From NCBI GenBank assembly GCA_910589415.1, contig OU342634.1, forward strand, positions 39,610,723 through 39,674,722: a stretch of 64,000 nucleotides of DNA. Direction: 5' to 3'. This DNA comes from Malachius bipustulatus (taxonomy: Eukaryota; Arthropoda; Insecta; Coleoptera; Melyridae). Below are positions 47,514 to 57,885 of this stretch, piece by piece. The notes beneath the pieces are model-generated. The model saw only the letters and a list, made by a program, of their open reading frames with translations. It was not told the origin of the DNA and did no database searches. The stretch's first letter is position 1. Each line of letters starts with the position of its first letter. The position numbers were made by a program, and so were the translations under genes.

Positions 47514-47570
47514 GGGGTGGACACTAGTGTTGGGACACCCGGTACAATCTGGCTCATTAACTTACCTATT

Positions 47571-49201
47571 TTTTTTGCGGAGTAGTGCCATGGCGGTGCG
47601 TGATCTGATTAATTAATTTAGTTTTAACAGGTGACGACAACAAAATTTAATTAAGAGCTTCAAATCACCACTGACTTTGTGACTCCTTAACATTTTCCAA
47701 ATCAACTCCTCTTGCTCGGGTTTCGAAATTGAACTTTTCCTCGGAGTCTTGGCGCTTGAACCGCCGCGGTAGCTCTTTTTCGGCTTAGTTAAGTTGTTTG
47801 TTTTTCTATAATAAACGGTATTGCTGAAAGATTATTTGCGTAAACTGTTTTATAATTAATTATTGGGATTTTATAATTGCTTTCTATCAGCAATTAAAGC
47901 ATTTTTTTGTCTTCTTAAATTCAAATAAATGTGCCAAAAACCTCGCAACTATCCTGGCTCCGCCACACCGAATTTATAGTTTGTTAACTTCAACACTCTC
48001 TATTTTGGTCAACAAGTTTAGTTTCGAAGAGAAAAATGCTATATGACAAATTTATATCATTCTTCTTACATAAAAAATCAAATATGATCATCATTGATCC
48101 TTAAACTAAGAACGTAATAAAAGTAATAATTGCTGATCACGATTTATATTAACCAATTTTTCAGTGCTCTATCCAAGCGAGCCTACTTCAATTTTTTTTT
48201 TCATATTTTCATTAAATTTTGCATCTATACCGACCACGGTAAAGGAGATTTTGGCTGGCAGTTAATTATGTTTCTTAAAAGACTTCGCTTTCACCCGACT
48301 GCATTATTAATAAAGAATCTAATCGAGTTCCGGATCGACAATGACCTAAAATGAAAAATAAATTGCTTCCTTTTTAGGACAAGAAAAATTATATTTTCGA
48401 TTTCGTCAAAGGATCTAAAATAAAATCTTTTGCAAATCTCAATAAATTCTTCTACTTTTAGCAAAGTCTCCCTGAGAGTTCTTGTCTCAACATGATACAA
48501 TAAGAAAATAAGAGAAAAGCATTTCAGTTTAGGGAATGTTTAGGCTACACAGATAATAACTGTAGGTAATATGATTATTAATTTTTTTATGATCTGATTC
48601 TGATAATCGAACTTTTCCAACAATTACACCGTTTAGTGGAACATAGGGATTACATATTACATATTACCAACAGATAACATCCTGTCAGTAACAGTAACAG
48701 TAAATGTAAAGCTAAATTTAATTGAAAATGTATCACAAATACATAAAATAATATTTCGATAGCATGAATTGAACTTACAATTAAAATCTCATCAAGCTTG
48801 GTAAGCGCAATTTGACCGACATTGGTTTAACTGATGACGTTTCTGTTTAATCCCACGCGGATACAGGTAAATCCCCAATAACAATTTTAACCCAGTTCTA
48901 GCTTGCATTTTATTTCAAGATACATTGTTCCATGTAAATTATATAAATTTCCATATGCTGCTACGTATTTGCTTGAAATTTGACGCTAGCTTGGTGCAGA
49001 TACTTACGTCAAATTTGAGCATGATATAATTCATGACATGAATTTGGTGCATCTGCAGCAATGAAAAAACGAAGAACTGAAACGACGTCGCTCTGCCAAC
49101 TACATACTGATGTCGTATTCTAGTTGCTTTACATATTGATGCAATTTGTTATTTACTATTCTGTTTTTCGTGTCGTCATTCCCATGTACATAAAGAGATA
49201 T
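47571..49201. other. Gene-free stretch with a possible chromoshadow-like relic
   Basis: No confident gene. On the minus strand at about 47784-47643, EEKFNFETRARG and, after a frame change, SGDLKLLIKF vaguely resemble the hinge/chromoshadow start of HP1 proteins. The stretch ends in GATAT, the target duplicate next to the BEL element. Confidence 0.35.
49197..49201 (+). repeat. Target-site duplication GATAT, left
   Basis: GATAT immediately precedes the left LTR and is repeated exactly after the right LTR (56489-56493). Five base pairs is within the range known for BEL/Pao integrases. Confidence 0.9.
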
Positions 49202-49770
49202 TGTTAACTCCGCGTCAAAGAGCAACACGAAATATTAACGACGCGATTCGATCCTGAAAGGGGGCTAAATTAATGCGGCTCGATGCCGCGATGGTAATGA
49301 CAAATCGCCACGGTGACAGGATCGAAATTTAGGGAAGGACCAGGCTATAATTGCCAATGATTGACAGGAACACAATTAATTAATAATTATCGAAATTACT
49401 GACCTTGTGTCTTGTCCGACTAAAGGGGGCACTTGTTTTAATTTGCGAGATGTTGTAACTATTATTATTGTTCACTTGCTCCACTATGTAGGTACCCACG
49501 ATTGTTCCACTACTTTATACCGCTTCCTTATTTAATTAAAGAACTAGGTATCCCGTTCTCGTAACACCAGCATCGACGAGTCTGGTACGAACGGCACTCT
49601 TGGTCGAGCTCTCTCCTCTCTCGATGTTAAACCTCGACTCTTGTCTATGTGTGGTCCTGTCCGGTCAGGTGTCCTTTTCCTTCTTCCCTTGATGTGTAAA
49701 GGGATAGGAAGGGGTAGGAAACGGTGGTGTCTTAGAGAATACGAATCGATTATTCACCAAGGACGTAACA
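49202..49770 (-). repeat. 3' LTR of the BEL/Pao element
   Basis: 569 bp, starting TGTTAAC and ending GTAACA on the plus strand (on the element strand TGTTAC...GTTAACA, so TG...CA). It matches 55920-56488 base for base in my reading. Confidence 0.95.
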
Positions 49771-49785
49771 TACCGCCCACCAAAA
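49771..49785 (-). other. Polypurine tract of the BEL/Pao element
   Basis: On the element strand TTTTGGTGGGCGGTA directly abuts the 3' LTR. The purine-rich GGTGGGCGG core is the expected plus-strand primer. It lies beyond the polyprotein stop in a 3' untranslated stretch (49771-49913). Confidence 0.65.
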
Positions 49786-49913
49786 TTACCGGAGGAATTT
49801 TCCGCTATCAGAAAATTGAACCAAAAGCGAAACTAACGAAAACGAAATTAACGACAATAACAAAAACGAAACGAAACGAAACGACAAGTCAGGGACGAAA
49901 TTCCCTGAGTCCG

Positions 49914-52900
49914 TTACTGGTTAGGTAACGGGCAAAGTTTGACCAGAGGTCGTTTACAAAGACCTCTGGTCGTACGAACCGAGGCAACCCTGGCGACACC
50001 ATCCGCACCAGGGTGCAGAGAAACAATTCTTCCTAGAGCCCATTTCAAAGGAGACAACAATTCATCCTTTATCAACACCAACGAACCGATATCCGTTGAC
50101 TCAAACAAATGGGTTTTCGACCATTTACTCCTCTGGTGGAAATTATGAAGATATTCAGCCCTCCAACGTGTCCAAAAATCACGTTGCATCCGTTGCACCA
50201 ATTGCCAACGAGAAAGACGAGAAATCTTCAGATGTGACAAGTTCACATCCGGCACCGACGACAGAGGTTCCAAGGTCAGAAAATGACCAGGGGTCAACGC
50301 GGATAGATCGTTGGGGTCGCTACTAATGGGGCAAAGGGGGCGCGAATTCAAGACGGCCTCGATCTGAACGATGAAGGTGTTCAGCTCCTCATAAGTCAAA
50401 ATTTGACCACCAATAACACGGGCCATGTGTGTTTTGACGGACTTAACACCGCTCTCCCACAGTCCACCGAAGTGTGGAGCTGAGGGTGGATTGAAGTGCC
50501 ATCGAATACCTTCCCCTTCTGCGGCGATTTTCAAATTTGAGTTGAGCTCCTTGTTAGCTCCGACGAAATTGGTTCCACAGTCACTGTAGATGTCACTACA
50601 GCGACCGCGGCGAGCGACAAACCTCCTAAGAGCTGCCAGGAAAGTCTCTGACGATAAATCAGAAGCGATTTCGAGATGAATCGCGCGAGTCGCGAAACAT
50701 ACGAACAAACATAAATAGGCTTTAGAAGTTTTGACACCCCTATACCTCGACAAGACAATAGGAAAGGGTCCCCCATAATCGACCCCGACACAACTAAAAG
50801 GCTTCAATTGGGAGACACGAGCGACAGGTAAATTCCCCATGGGAGGCTCCAACGAGAGGGGACGAGTGCGAAAGCAACGATTGCATTTCGACAAATAACT
50901 ACGAATGACCCTACGAGCAGACAGGATCCAAAAATTTTGTTGAAGGAGATAATGAGTAGTGTTCACTCCTGGGTGCAAATTACCTCGATGTATCTGATCA
51001 ATCAAAAGTTCAACCAACCTATGCCTTCCTGGCAACAATGCGGGATATTTAGCGTCGAATGCTAAACCCGAATGCAACAGTCGACCCCCGACTCGCAAAA
51101 TACCGAAATCATCAATAAAGGGCGACAATGACTGCAAGTACTTGGCACATGGTTTACCAGAGCGAATTTTCTCCAATTCCGAAGAGAAGACCGAAGATTG
51201 AACAATTCTAACAATGTGCATGAGAGCAGCATGCAACTCAGAGACACTCAATGCACCAGTGGTCCTATTGACAGCACGACAATTGTTAGTGAAACGAAAA
51301 CAACGAGCGATAATACCCTGAATTTTCCTCAAAGAAGAAAATCTTTTCAACAAAACATCGACATCCGAAATCTCTATCGTAGCGAACAAAACAATATTCC
51401 TTTTCTCCAGTTCAACATCAGAAGTGGGAGCAATGGGAAAGAGTGCTGGCCAAGATTCCAGCGGCAATCTGAGGAATTCAGGCCCCGCCCACCATGCGGA
51501 AGCCCCGACTAACTCCTCTGGTAACAAGCCCCGAGACGCGACGTCCGCTGGGTTGTCACCTGAACGTACATGATTCCAACAATCCGGAGGAATTCGATCC
51601 TGAATGTGGACGACACGATTCGAAACAAAAGTCTTCCACCGATGTGGAGACGACTTGATCCAGGATAGAGCGACCGAAGAGTCACTCCAAGCGAAAACCT
51701 TATCAACAACAATGGATTGAGGACCTTGTTCAAGGACGAACGAAACGAGATCTGATAGTAAGACTGCGGCACACAATTCCAGCCGTGGAACGGAGAGTGG
51801 TTTGAGCGGAGCAACACGAGACTTGGCAGTAACGAAACGAACCTGCACATTGCCATCGGCGTCCTCGAAACGATAATACACCACACCCGCATAACCTGCA
51901 GTCGACGCATCACAAAATGCGTGCAGTTGACACGACACGAAAGATCCTTCGGGAACCAAGCACCTAGGGATTGTCAACTTGGATAAAACATGAAGAGTGG
52001 ACTTATATCGATTCCACTTTTCGACAACATCAGCTGGTGGATCTTCATCCCAATCCAGCCCGAGATACCACAAATGTTGAATGACTCGTTTTGCCATAAA
52101 GGTCAATGGGCACAAGAAACCCAACGGGTCATAGATCTTAGCGACTTCTGAGAGAATGCTTCTCTTAGTACAAGGTGAATCTATGGACTTAACCATGAAC
52201 GAAAACGAATCAGTAGCCGATTGCCACTGAAGGCCAAGAATTTTCACCGAAAAGTCCGATTCCGAATCAAAGTTGGATGACTGCTGTTGACAATGTTCAA
52301 CCGGCAGATCCTGAAGCAATTGTGGATTGTTAGCAGACCATTTCCGCAACTCAAATTGTCCCAATTGCAATAGCGAAATGAGCTGATTTCTCAACTCCAA
52401 GGTTTCCTCGATTTGATTTGCCCCAATGGCAAAATCATCGACATAAAGCCCGAGACGAATGGCTTTCGAAGCGAGAGGAAACTTCTCAGAATTTTCTTGA
52501 GCTAATTGTAACAAGCACCTAATGGCCAAATATGGCGAGGACGAAACACCATAAGTTACAGTGTTCAATTTGTAACTTCGAATAGGATCCTTTTCTGAAA
52601 AACGCCAACGAATTAATTGATACTGTCGATGTGAATCTCCAACTAAAATTTGCCGATACATCTGCCTAATGTCACAAGTGAACACGAATTTGTTCTCTCG
52701 AAAACGAAGCAAAACACTAGTGATGTCATTTTGCAACTTCGGACCAATCAACAAGGTATCATTTAACGAAAGATTGTTCGATGCTTTGGCCGAGGCGTCG
52801 AACACGACACGAATTTTCGACGATACTGGGGCGAGCGAAGACACATCAGAAGACATCGAAACACCAGGGTCTTTAAAAACGCAATGATGCGGAATGTAAT

Positions 52901-55202
52901 AAGAGTTTGCAGATTCCGACTCCAATGGCACCAACGACATGTGCCCAGCCTCCAAATAATCTTTCATAAACTCTACATACATGTCTCTAATGTGAGGCAA
53001 CCTCGACAATCGTCTCTCCAAAGCGAGCAAACGACGATCTGCGACATTCAACGAATCATTAAAGATAGGCAACTCTTTGCTATCCTTAAATGGCAACAAT
53101 ACCCCAAAACGACCTGATTCTTCTCGATAATGAGACTCAACGAACAACGACTCAGCCTCTTGTTCCTCATTAGAGCAAACCTCAACTGAAGGCACCTCCT
53201 CAACTCTCCAAAATGCCTTAAGAGTCTCTTCAAGGGTCGAATCTACCGACGCAAAACAAGCTTGAACCTCGCCCGCAACCTTCGACGAAATGGTTCCCAA
53301 AAGAACCCAACCAAACGTCGTGTTCATTGCGGCTGGACAGTTATCACTGCCCGACAAATAACCACCATGAACAATATTGGGAAAGATGTCAGCTCCTAGC
53401 AAAACATCGACAGAACCAGGCGTGTACCAATTAGGATCCGCTAACTTCAAATTATCAAGCGCCTTCGATGGCGAAATGTCAACACTGGGAAGTTTTCCAC
53501 AAATATTGGGCAAGACCAAAGTACTTACTTTAAAAGTAGGTGATGGTACCCCAACGGGACGAATAATGCAATCAGATGATCCCTGGGCCGATCCCAAGGT
53601 CACGTGACCCAAACAAGAAATAGGTGTTGATGATCGATTCAAGTGCAAGCCCAAACGCTTGCGGCACCGATCAGTAATAAAAGACGACTGACTGCCAGAG
53701 TCAATTAAAGAACGAACCACTTGATAGTTGCCCCACTTGTCTTGAACTTCAATACATGCGGTTGCTAAAAGAACCGTAGTATTGCTACGAGAACGAGAAC
53801 GAACATCCTGAAAGGATGGGAGAGAAGACATGGCAACCGTGGATGCGACTGGAGGCGGCTCAACTCGATGAGAAGCTGCTCCATCCGAATTACTAAGTTT
53901 AACGAAATGTAATAAAGAGTGGTGCCGACCTGCACACTCCTTACACGAATGAGAAGAGGGGCACTGCTTCACCAAGTGTGAAGGGCCAAAACAATTTAGG
54001 CACAAGCGCGCTGCCTTCACAGCCTCAAAACGCTTGCGCGGGTCCAACTTCAAAAAAGAACGACAATTCGAGATCGGGTGTTCTCCATTACAATGGAAGC
54101 ACGACTGCTTCGATGAAGACGCACTCGACGTTGACAAAAATGCATGTGAATTCCTCGATTCCACTTTTCCACCAGACTTGACGCTACTCCGCTTACCAAC
54201 GACTGCAGACGGAGATAGGTCATTCCCCAAAGATGATTCTAATGCACGACACTGTGACGACAAAAACTTGTGCAAATCCTGATATGATGGAAACTCTTCA
54301 GATGCAAATTGGAGTTCGAAACGCTTTCGAGTAGCGTTATCCAATTTCTGTAGCAACCAGTTGAACAAAGTGAAATCCCAGAGAGAGACGCCTGAGACCT
54401 GACCCAAAGCTGTAATATTTTCTGAAAAGGTATTCAACAATTCACGAAGCGATTGTGAGGAATCAGAATCCGTTATTTTGGGAGCATTACAAATCGCCTG
54501 CCAATAACACGTCGCAAGTACTCGCTCATTCTGATACCTTTGGACAAGAGTATCGAAAGCTATCACATAATTGTCATCTGTCAGTGGTAAATGTTTGACA
54601 AGGGTAAGAGGTTCCTTTGACAAAGTCGAAACTAAATACTGGAACTTCTCAATTGGAGCTAACGAATCATTCGAATGAATCAAAGTCCTAAACAAATCAT
54701 AATAAACCGACCACATCCTCAACGAACCATCAAAAGTAGGTATACCGATACGAGGCAATTTCACATGTGAACTTGCAGAGGGGGGTAGCGCGGGAGCACC
54801 AGACTGTCGACTATTTAACGATTCACTCGAACCATGACGTGATTTCACCACCGTATCCTGAGTCGATTCCAACGACAATTGAACCGCTCTAATCTGAAAA
54901 TAAACCGAATCAACTTCGATAAGTAGTCCCGAGTATGATTTCCAAATCTCCGATGACACATCTACGACCAAAGCACTCTTATCTGCCGACTCAACCGTAA
55001 TCAGGATATTTCTATCAACCTCCTGCACCTGATTGTACAAATCTGAAGCGCTGTCGCATGCAGCCAGGACAATAAAACGCGACTTTTCATCAATGGGTGC
55101 TGAAACTACTGTCAGAATCGAGTTCAAACGAGTCAAAAACTTCGAAACAGAAGCGTTTGCTCCGACCAAAGTGTTGGACATTTTGCTAAAGAGTATCAAC
55201 AA
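49914..55202 (-). CDS. BEL/Pao Gag-Pol polyprotein (1762 aa)
   Basis: One frame encodes all proteins. Gag with a DUF1759-type core spans about 148-330. CCHC knuckles lie at C368/C371/H376/C380 and C401/C404/H409/C414, with a further C420/C423/H427/H432 cluster. A retropepsin-like protease has D501-S-G (DUF1758). Reverse transcriptase has D844 (CDIRQMY) and Y920-V-D-D. RNase H (Pao type, Peptidase_A17 neighbourhood) has D1098, E1142, D1174 and D1220. The integrase has an H1405/H1410/C1440/C1443 zinc site and catalytic D1475, D1541 and E1583. The C-terminal domain DUF5641 covers about 1661-1757. All catalytic residues are present and there is no internal stop. The length is usual for the family. 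A second Met at residue 8 may be the true start. Processing would be by the internal protease. No envelope domain is present. Confidence 0.97.
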   Translation of the reverse strand: MLILFSKMSNTLVGANASVSKFLTRLNSILTVVSAPIDEKSRFIVLAACDSASDLYNQVQEVDRNILITVESADKSALVVDVSSEIWKSYSGLLIEVDSVYFQIRAVQLSLESTQDTVVKSRHGSSESLNSRQSGAPALPPSASSHVKLPRIGIPTFDGSLRMWSVYYDLFRTLIHSNDSLAPIEKFQYLVSTLSKEPLTLVKHLPLTDDNYVIAFDTLVQRYQNERVLATCYWQAICNAPKITDSDSSQSLRELLNTFSENITALGQVSGVSLWDFTLFNWLLQKLDNATRKRFELQFASEEFPSYQDLHKFLSSQCRALESSLGNDLSPSAVVGKRSSVKSGGKVESRNSHAFLSTSSASSSKQSCFHCNGEHPISNCRSFLKLDPRKRFEAVKAARLCLNCFGPSHLVKQCPSSHSCKECAGRHHSLLHFVKLSNSDGAASHRVEPPPVASTVAMSSLPSFQDVRSRSRSNTTVLLATACIEVQDKWGNYQVVRSLIDSGSQSSFITDRCRKRLGLHLNRSSTPISCLGHVTLGSAQGSSDCIIRPVGVPSPTFKVSTLVLPNICGKLPSVDISPSKALDNLKLADPNWYTPGSVDVLLGADIFPNIVHGGYLSGSDNCPAAMNTTFGWVLLGTISSKVAGEVQACFASVDSTLEETLKAFWRVEEVPSVEVCSNEEQEAESLFVESHYREESGRFGVLLPFKDSKELPIFNDSLNVADRRLLALERRLSRLPHIRDMYVEFMKDYLEAGHMSLVPLESESANSYYIPHHCVFKDPGVSMSSDVSSLAPVSSKIRVVFDASAKASNNLSLNDTLLIGPKLQNDITSVLLRFRENKFVFTCDIRQMYRQILVGDSHRQYQLIRWRFSEKDPIRSYKLNTVTYGVSSSPYLAIRCLLQLAQENSEKFPLASKAIRLGLYVDDFAIGANQIEETLELRNQLISLLQLGQFELRKWSANNPQLLQDLPVEHCQQQSSNFDSESDFSVKILGLQWQSATDSFSFMVKSIDSPCTKRSILSEVAKIYDPLGFLCPLTFMAKRVIQHLWYLGLDWDEDPPADVVEKWNRYKSTLHVLSKLTIPRCLVPEGSFVSCQLHAFCDASTAGYAGVVYYRFEDADGNVQVRFVTAKSRVAPLKPLSVPRLELCAAVLLSDLVSFVLEQGPQSIVVDKVFAWSDSSVALSWIKSSPHRWKTFVSNRVVHIQDRIPPDCWNHVRSGDNPADVASRGLLPEELVGASAWWAGPEFLRLPLESWPALFPIAPTSDVELEKRNIVLFATIEISDVDVLLKRFSSLRKIQGIIARCFRFTNNCRAVNRTTGALSVSELHAALMHIVRIVQSSVFSSELEKIRSGKPCAKYLQSLSPFIDDFGILRVGGRLLHSGLAFDAKYPALLPGRHRLVELLIDQIHRGNLHPGVNTTHYLLQQNFWILSARRVIRSYLSKCNRCFRTRPLSLEPPMGNLPVARVSQLKPFSCVGVDYGGPFPIVLSRYRGVKTSKAYLCLFVCFATRAIHLEIASDLSSETFLAALRRFVARRGRCSDIYSDCGTNFVGANKELNSNLKIAAEGEGIRWHFNPPSAPHFGGLWESGVKSVKTHMARVIGGQILTYEELNTFIVQIEAVLNSRPLCPISSDPNDLSALTPGHFLTLEPLSSVPDVNLSHLKISRLSRWQLVQRMQRDFWTRWRAEYLHNFHQRSKWSKTHLFESTDIGSLVLIKDELLSPLKWALGRIVSLHPGADGVARVASVRTTRGLCKRPLVKLCPLPNQ

Positions 55203-55217
55203 AACACTAAAGCAATA

Positions 55218-55642
55218 AACGAATAAGGGTTATTTTTTACACCTGTAAAAAAATACAACGACAACGAAATACGAACAATAACTAAAAATAAGTACCTAAC
55301 CAAGTGAAGGTTACTTATTTAAAAACGAGTTGAAAATAAATTGACTTTGAAATTCACCAAAAAACAATACTTGAGATACCGAGTGTACCCAGTAGGTATA
55401 CCGTGAATACAAAAATCAATATTTTCCCTGTAACAACGAAAAAGGGTTATTCGTTAAAAACCTGTAAAAATACAACAACAACGAACGATGAGCAATACCA
55501 AAAATAAGTACCTAACCAAGTGAAAGTTACTTATTTAATATCGAGTTGAAAATAAATTATTGAATTCGAATTCACCAAAAACAATACTTAAGATACCGAG
55601 TGTACCCAGTATACCGTGAATGCAAATCAATATTCTGCCCTG
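55218..55642 (-). repeat. Tandem duplication in the BEL/Pao leader
   Basis: Two units of about 212-217 bp (55218-55430 and 55435-55642) share AAGGGTTATT, CCTGTAAAAA, AATAAGTACCTAACCAAGTG, GAGTTGAAAATAAATT, ACCGAGTGTACCCAGTA and CAATATT-CCCTG in order, with small indels. They lie in the untranslated leader between the primer site and the polyprotein start. This is where packaging or translation signals would be expected; the role is inferred. Confidence 0.85.
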
Positions 55643-55895
55643 CGAATTCAGAGAGAAAATATTTCAACTATTACAGAGGTTTTTAAAACGAACACCTGCA
55701 ACGAACGAAGAAGTGGAGTGAGGTGAGAATGGAGTAAAATTAGTGGAATGGGTGAAAATGCCGTCTGGCGTCCTTTGGATCGACTATTTCGAATCCTTTG
55801 ACCTACAAACAGGCTACCTTAACACAGTGAGTGAGAAACTAATTTCAAACAAATGATGCAACCAATTAATGAACTATATTTCCACGAGCTTTCCT

Positions 55896-55913
55896 ATCCG
55901 GCTCGAAGGACCA
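55896..55913 (-). other. Primer binding site for tRNA-Tyr
   Basis: On the element strand TGGTCCTTCGAGCCGGAT begins six bases inside the 5' LTR. It is complementary to a tRNA 3' end whose acceptor pairs with a 5' end CCTTCGA, which I recognise as insect tRNA-Tyr. All 18 positions fit. Confidence 0.85.
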
Positions 55914-55919
55914 AAAAAA

Positions 55920-56488
55920 TGTTAACTCCGCGTCAAAGAGCAACACGAAATATTAACGACGCGATTCGATCCTGAAAGGGGGCTAAATTAATGCGGCTCG
56001 ATGCCGCGATGGTAATGACAAATCGCCACGGTGACAGGATCGAAATTTAGGGAAGGACCAGGCTATAATTGCCAATGATTGACAGGAACACAATTAATTA
56101 ATAATTATCGAAATTACTGACCTTGTGTCTTGTCCGACTAAAGGGGGCACTTGTTTTAATTTGCGAGATGTTGTAACTATTATTATTGTTCACTTGCTCC
56201 ACTATGTAGGTACCCACGATTGTTCCACTACTTTATACCGCTTCCTTATTTAATTAAAGAACTAGGTATCCCGTTCTCGTAACACCAGCATCGACGAGTC
56301 TGGTACGAACGGCACTCTTGGTCGAGCTCTCTCCTCTCTCGATGTTAAACCTCGACTCTTGTCTATGTGTGGTCCTGTCCGGTCAGGTGTCCTTTTCCTT
56401 CTTCCCTTGATGTGTAAAGGGATAGGAAGGGGTAGGAAACGGTGGTGTCTTAGAGAATACGAATCGATTATTCACCAAGGACGTAACA
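55920..56488 (-). repeat. 5' LTR of the BEL/Pao element
   Basis: 569 bp, the transcription-start LTR of the leftward element. It reads the same as 49202-49770 throughout. The right edge abuts GATAT. Confidence 0.95.
56231..56237 (-). promoter_or_regulatory. Possible TATA box in the 5' LTR
   Basis: TATAAAG on the element strand (CTTTATA on plus) lies in the middle of the LTR, a plausible position for a U3 promoter driving the genomic RNA. No start site can be placed. Confidence 0.4.
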
Positions 56489-56493
56489 GATAT
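56489..56493 (+). repeat. Target-site duplication GATAT, right
   Basis: Exact repeat of 49197-49201; together they define the insertion site. Confidence 0.9.
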
Positions 56494-56617
56494 GTATACT
56501 TATATAAATACATTGCTCCATGTTACTTATATAAATATACAGGCGGTTCAATATAGGAGAAAAGTAACTACTCACAAATATAGATTTTTTTTTAATTAAC
56601 ATCTATTGCTTACAAGA

Positions 56618-56794
56618 TATTGTAACGCATTTAAGGTGTTACAGTTTATTTACGCATACCTTATATTACATCAATTATAAAATTGATTTCTTGAGCTAAA
56701 ATTCTTAGCGACTTTTTCCCTATAAGTATCGTGTATAGATTCACAGACCTTTGACCAGTGAAATGGGCACAATTTGATAAGTGCGTCACGCGCA
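56618..56794 (+). repeat. Dispersed repeat R4, copy
   Basis: TATTGTAACGCATTTA, GGTGTTACAGTTTATTTA, ACATACCTTA-like text, TGAGCTAAAATTCTTAGC, TATCG, ATTCACAGACC and GTGCGTCAC-CGCA occur in the same order as at 62955-63133. The copies are moderately diverged. The class is unknown. Confidence 0.8.
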
Positions 56795-56981
56795 GGTAGA
56801 AGTGGCGATGCTGGAAGTTAGAGAGAGGACGTGGGGGAAGGGAAAGAACAAGTCCTTATTAGGTAATGTTCATAAAATCGTCTTCGAATTGGCTAAACGG
56901 AAAGGACGGGAGACTGGGAAAATGGAAGCGGATGGACGTCCATGACGAAAAGAGGAGACAGGCCGGAGAAACCTGTATCGG

Positions 56982-57885
56982 ACTGTTCTGAGAATTGCCA
57001 CAGGCGCCTTTTACACTAATCTTCGCCAGATTAACCCCATATCAACATCCCTCTTCACTCGCTCGAAAAGTCAACAACCAGGAGCAACTCTTTCACTATT
57101 CATTTCAGAGAAATAATCTCCCACTTTTCCAGTTTCAATCTAATCTACACCGACGGTTCCAAGGTTGACGACAGGGTCTCCTGTGCAGGGATCATTCCTT
57201 CTATTGAGCTGGGCATGCGCACTTAGCTTTTGCAGCATTTTTTTCTCCCGAGTTTTATGTCATTATGTAAGCAGTCTCTTTAAGATAAACTCTTTACGCT
57301 CCCTCCTCGCTATTAAGTAAATTTACCCCTTCAATCCTCTTCTTAAACAAATTAAAGCCAAGCTAGCAGAATGCCCAAATACGATCATTTTCTTATATAC
57401 CCGTTCCCAAATCGGCATTTAATGGAATGAGAAAGCCGACTCGGCAGCCAAAAGAACTGCTAGTGTGCTAGTGACCTCAACATTACCCAGATCCATCTTT
57501 CATACGAGCTCAAGGCACTCAACCGATCAAAAATCTTTACACTTTGACAAGAAAACTGAAACTTAAATCAATCGTTCCTTAAAACATTAAAACCCTCTAT
57601 CTCTGGCTGTCTAATACCCCTCCCATCCAACCGACACGACCAGGTCAAACTCAATAGAATCAGACTAGGACACATTAGACTAACTATCTGGTCCTCTTGC
57701 ACCACCAGACTCACCATCCCTGCATCATTTTCTCACGTCACATTCTTCAACCACTCCGTTCCAAGCACCATATCGTTGCCTTTAGTATTAGTGTCATCCT
57801 CGCAGATCCTTGGTTCATTAACAATAACATACTTGGCTTCTTCAAGGAGGCATGCTTTAACCTGATCAAATCTATTGACCTAGCT
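56982..57885 (+). pseudogene. LINE RNase H and C-terminal relic
   Basis: Plus-strand pieces in changing frames follow the usual order of a Jockey/I/R1-type polyprotein end. LRIATGAF (RT C-terminus) is near 56985. IYTDGSKVDD (RNase H first Asp) is near 57145. IKAKLAECPN and WNEKADSAAKRTA (the RNase H region around its last Asp) are at 57350-57455. RIRLGHIRLT is near 57655, and ILADPWFINNNILGFFKEA near 57795-57855. Many stops and frame changes separate them. The upstream RT domain is missing, so this is a 5'-truncated or decayed copy. Confidence 0.8.

Larger units (their letters stand above)
45218..47570 (+). mobile_element. Pogo/Tigger-like DNA transposon
   Basis: A transposase-bearing unit whose likely ends are GGTAAGATC...GCCAGATCGTCC on the left (45218-45252) and, inverted on the right, GGTAAG...GCCAGATTGTACC (about 47536-47570). 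These imperfect ends are the best candidates I see and the boundaries may be a few tens of bases off. No clear TA target duplication was verified. Contents are a 5' untranslated exon, a probable intron and a broken transposase gene. Confidence 0.6.
49202..56488 (-). mobile_element. Complete BEL/Pao LTR retrotransposon
   Basis: The element is 7287 bp, transcribed leftward. It has two 569-bp LTRs that I read as identical, a perfect 5-bp target duplication, a tRNA-Tyr primer site, a leader of about 700 bp with an internal tandem duplication, one uninterrupted polyprotein frame and a purine-rich tract before the 3' LTR. There is no separate envelope frame. Identical LTRs and an intact frame indicate a very recent insertion that may still be competent to move; activity cannot be shown from sequence. 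Confidence 0.97.

Noticed and set aside
50531..50791. Short frames on either strand inside 49914-55202
   Set aside because: All are shadows of the intact BEL/Pao polyprotein in other frames.
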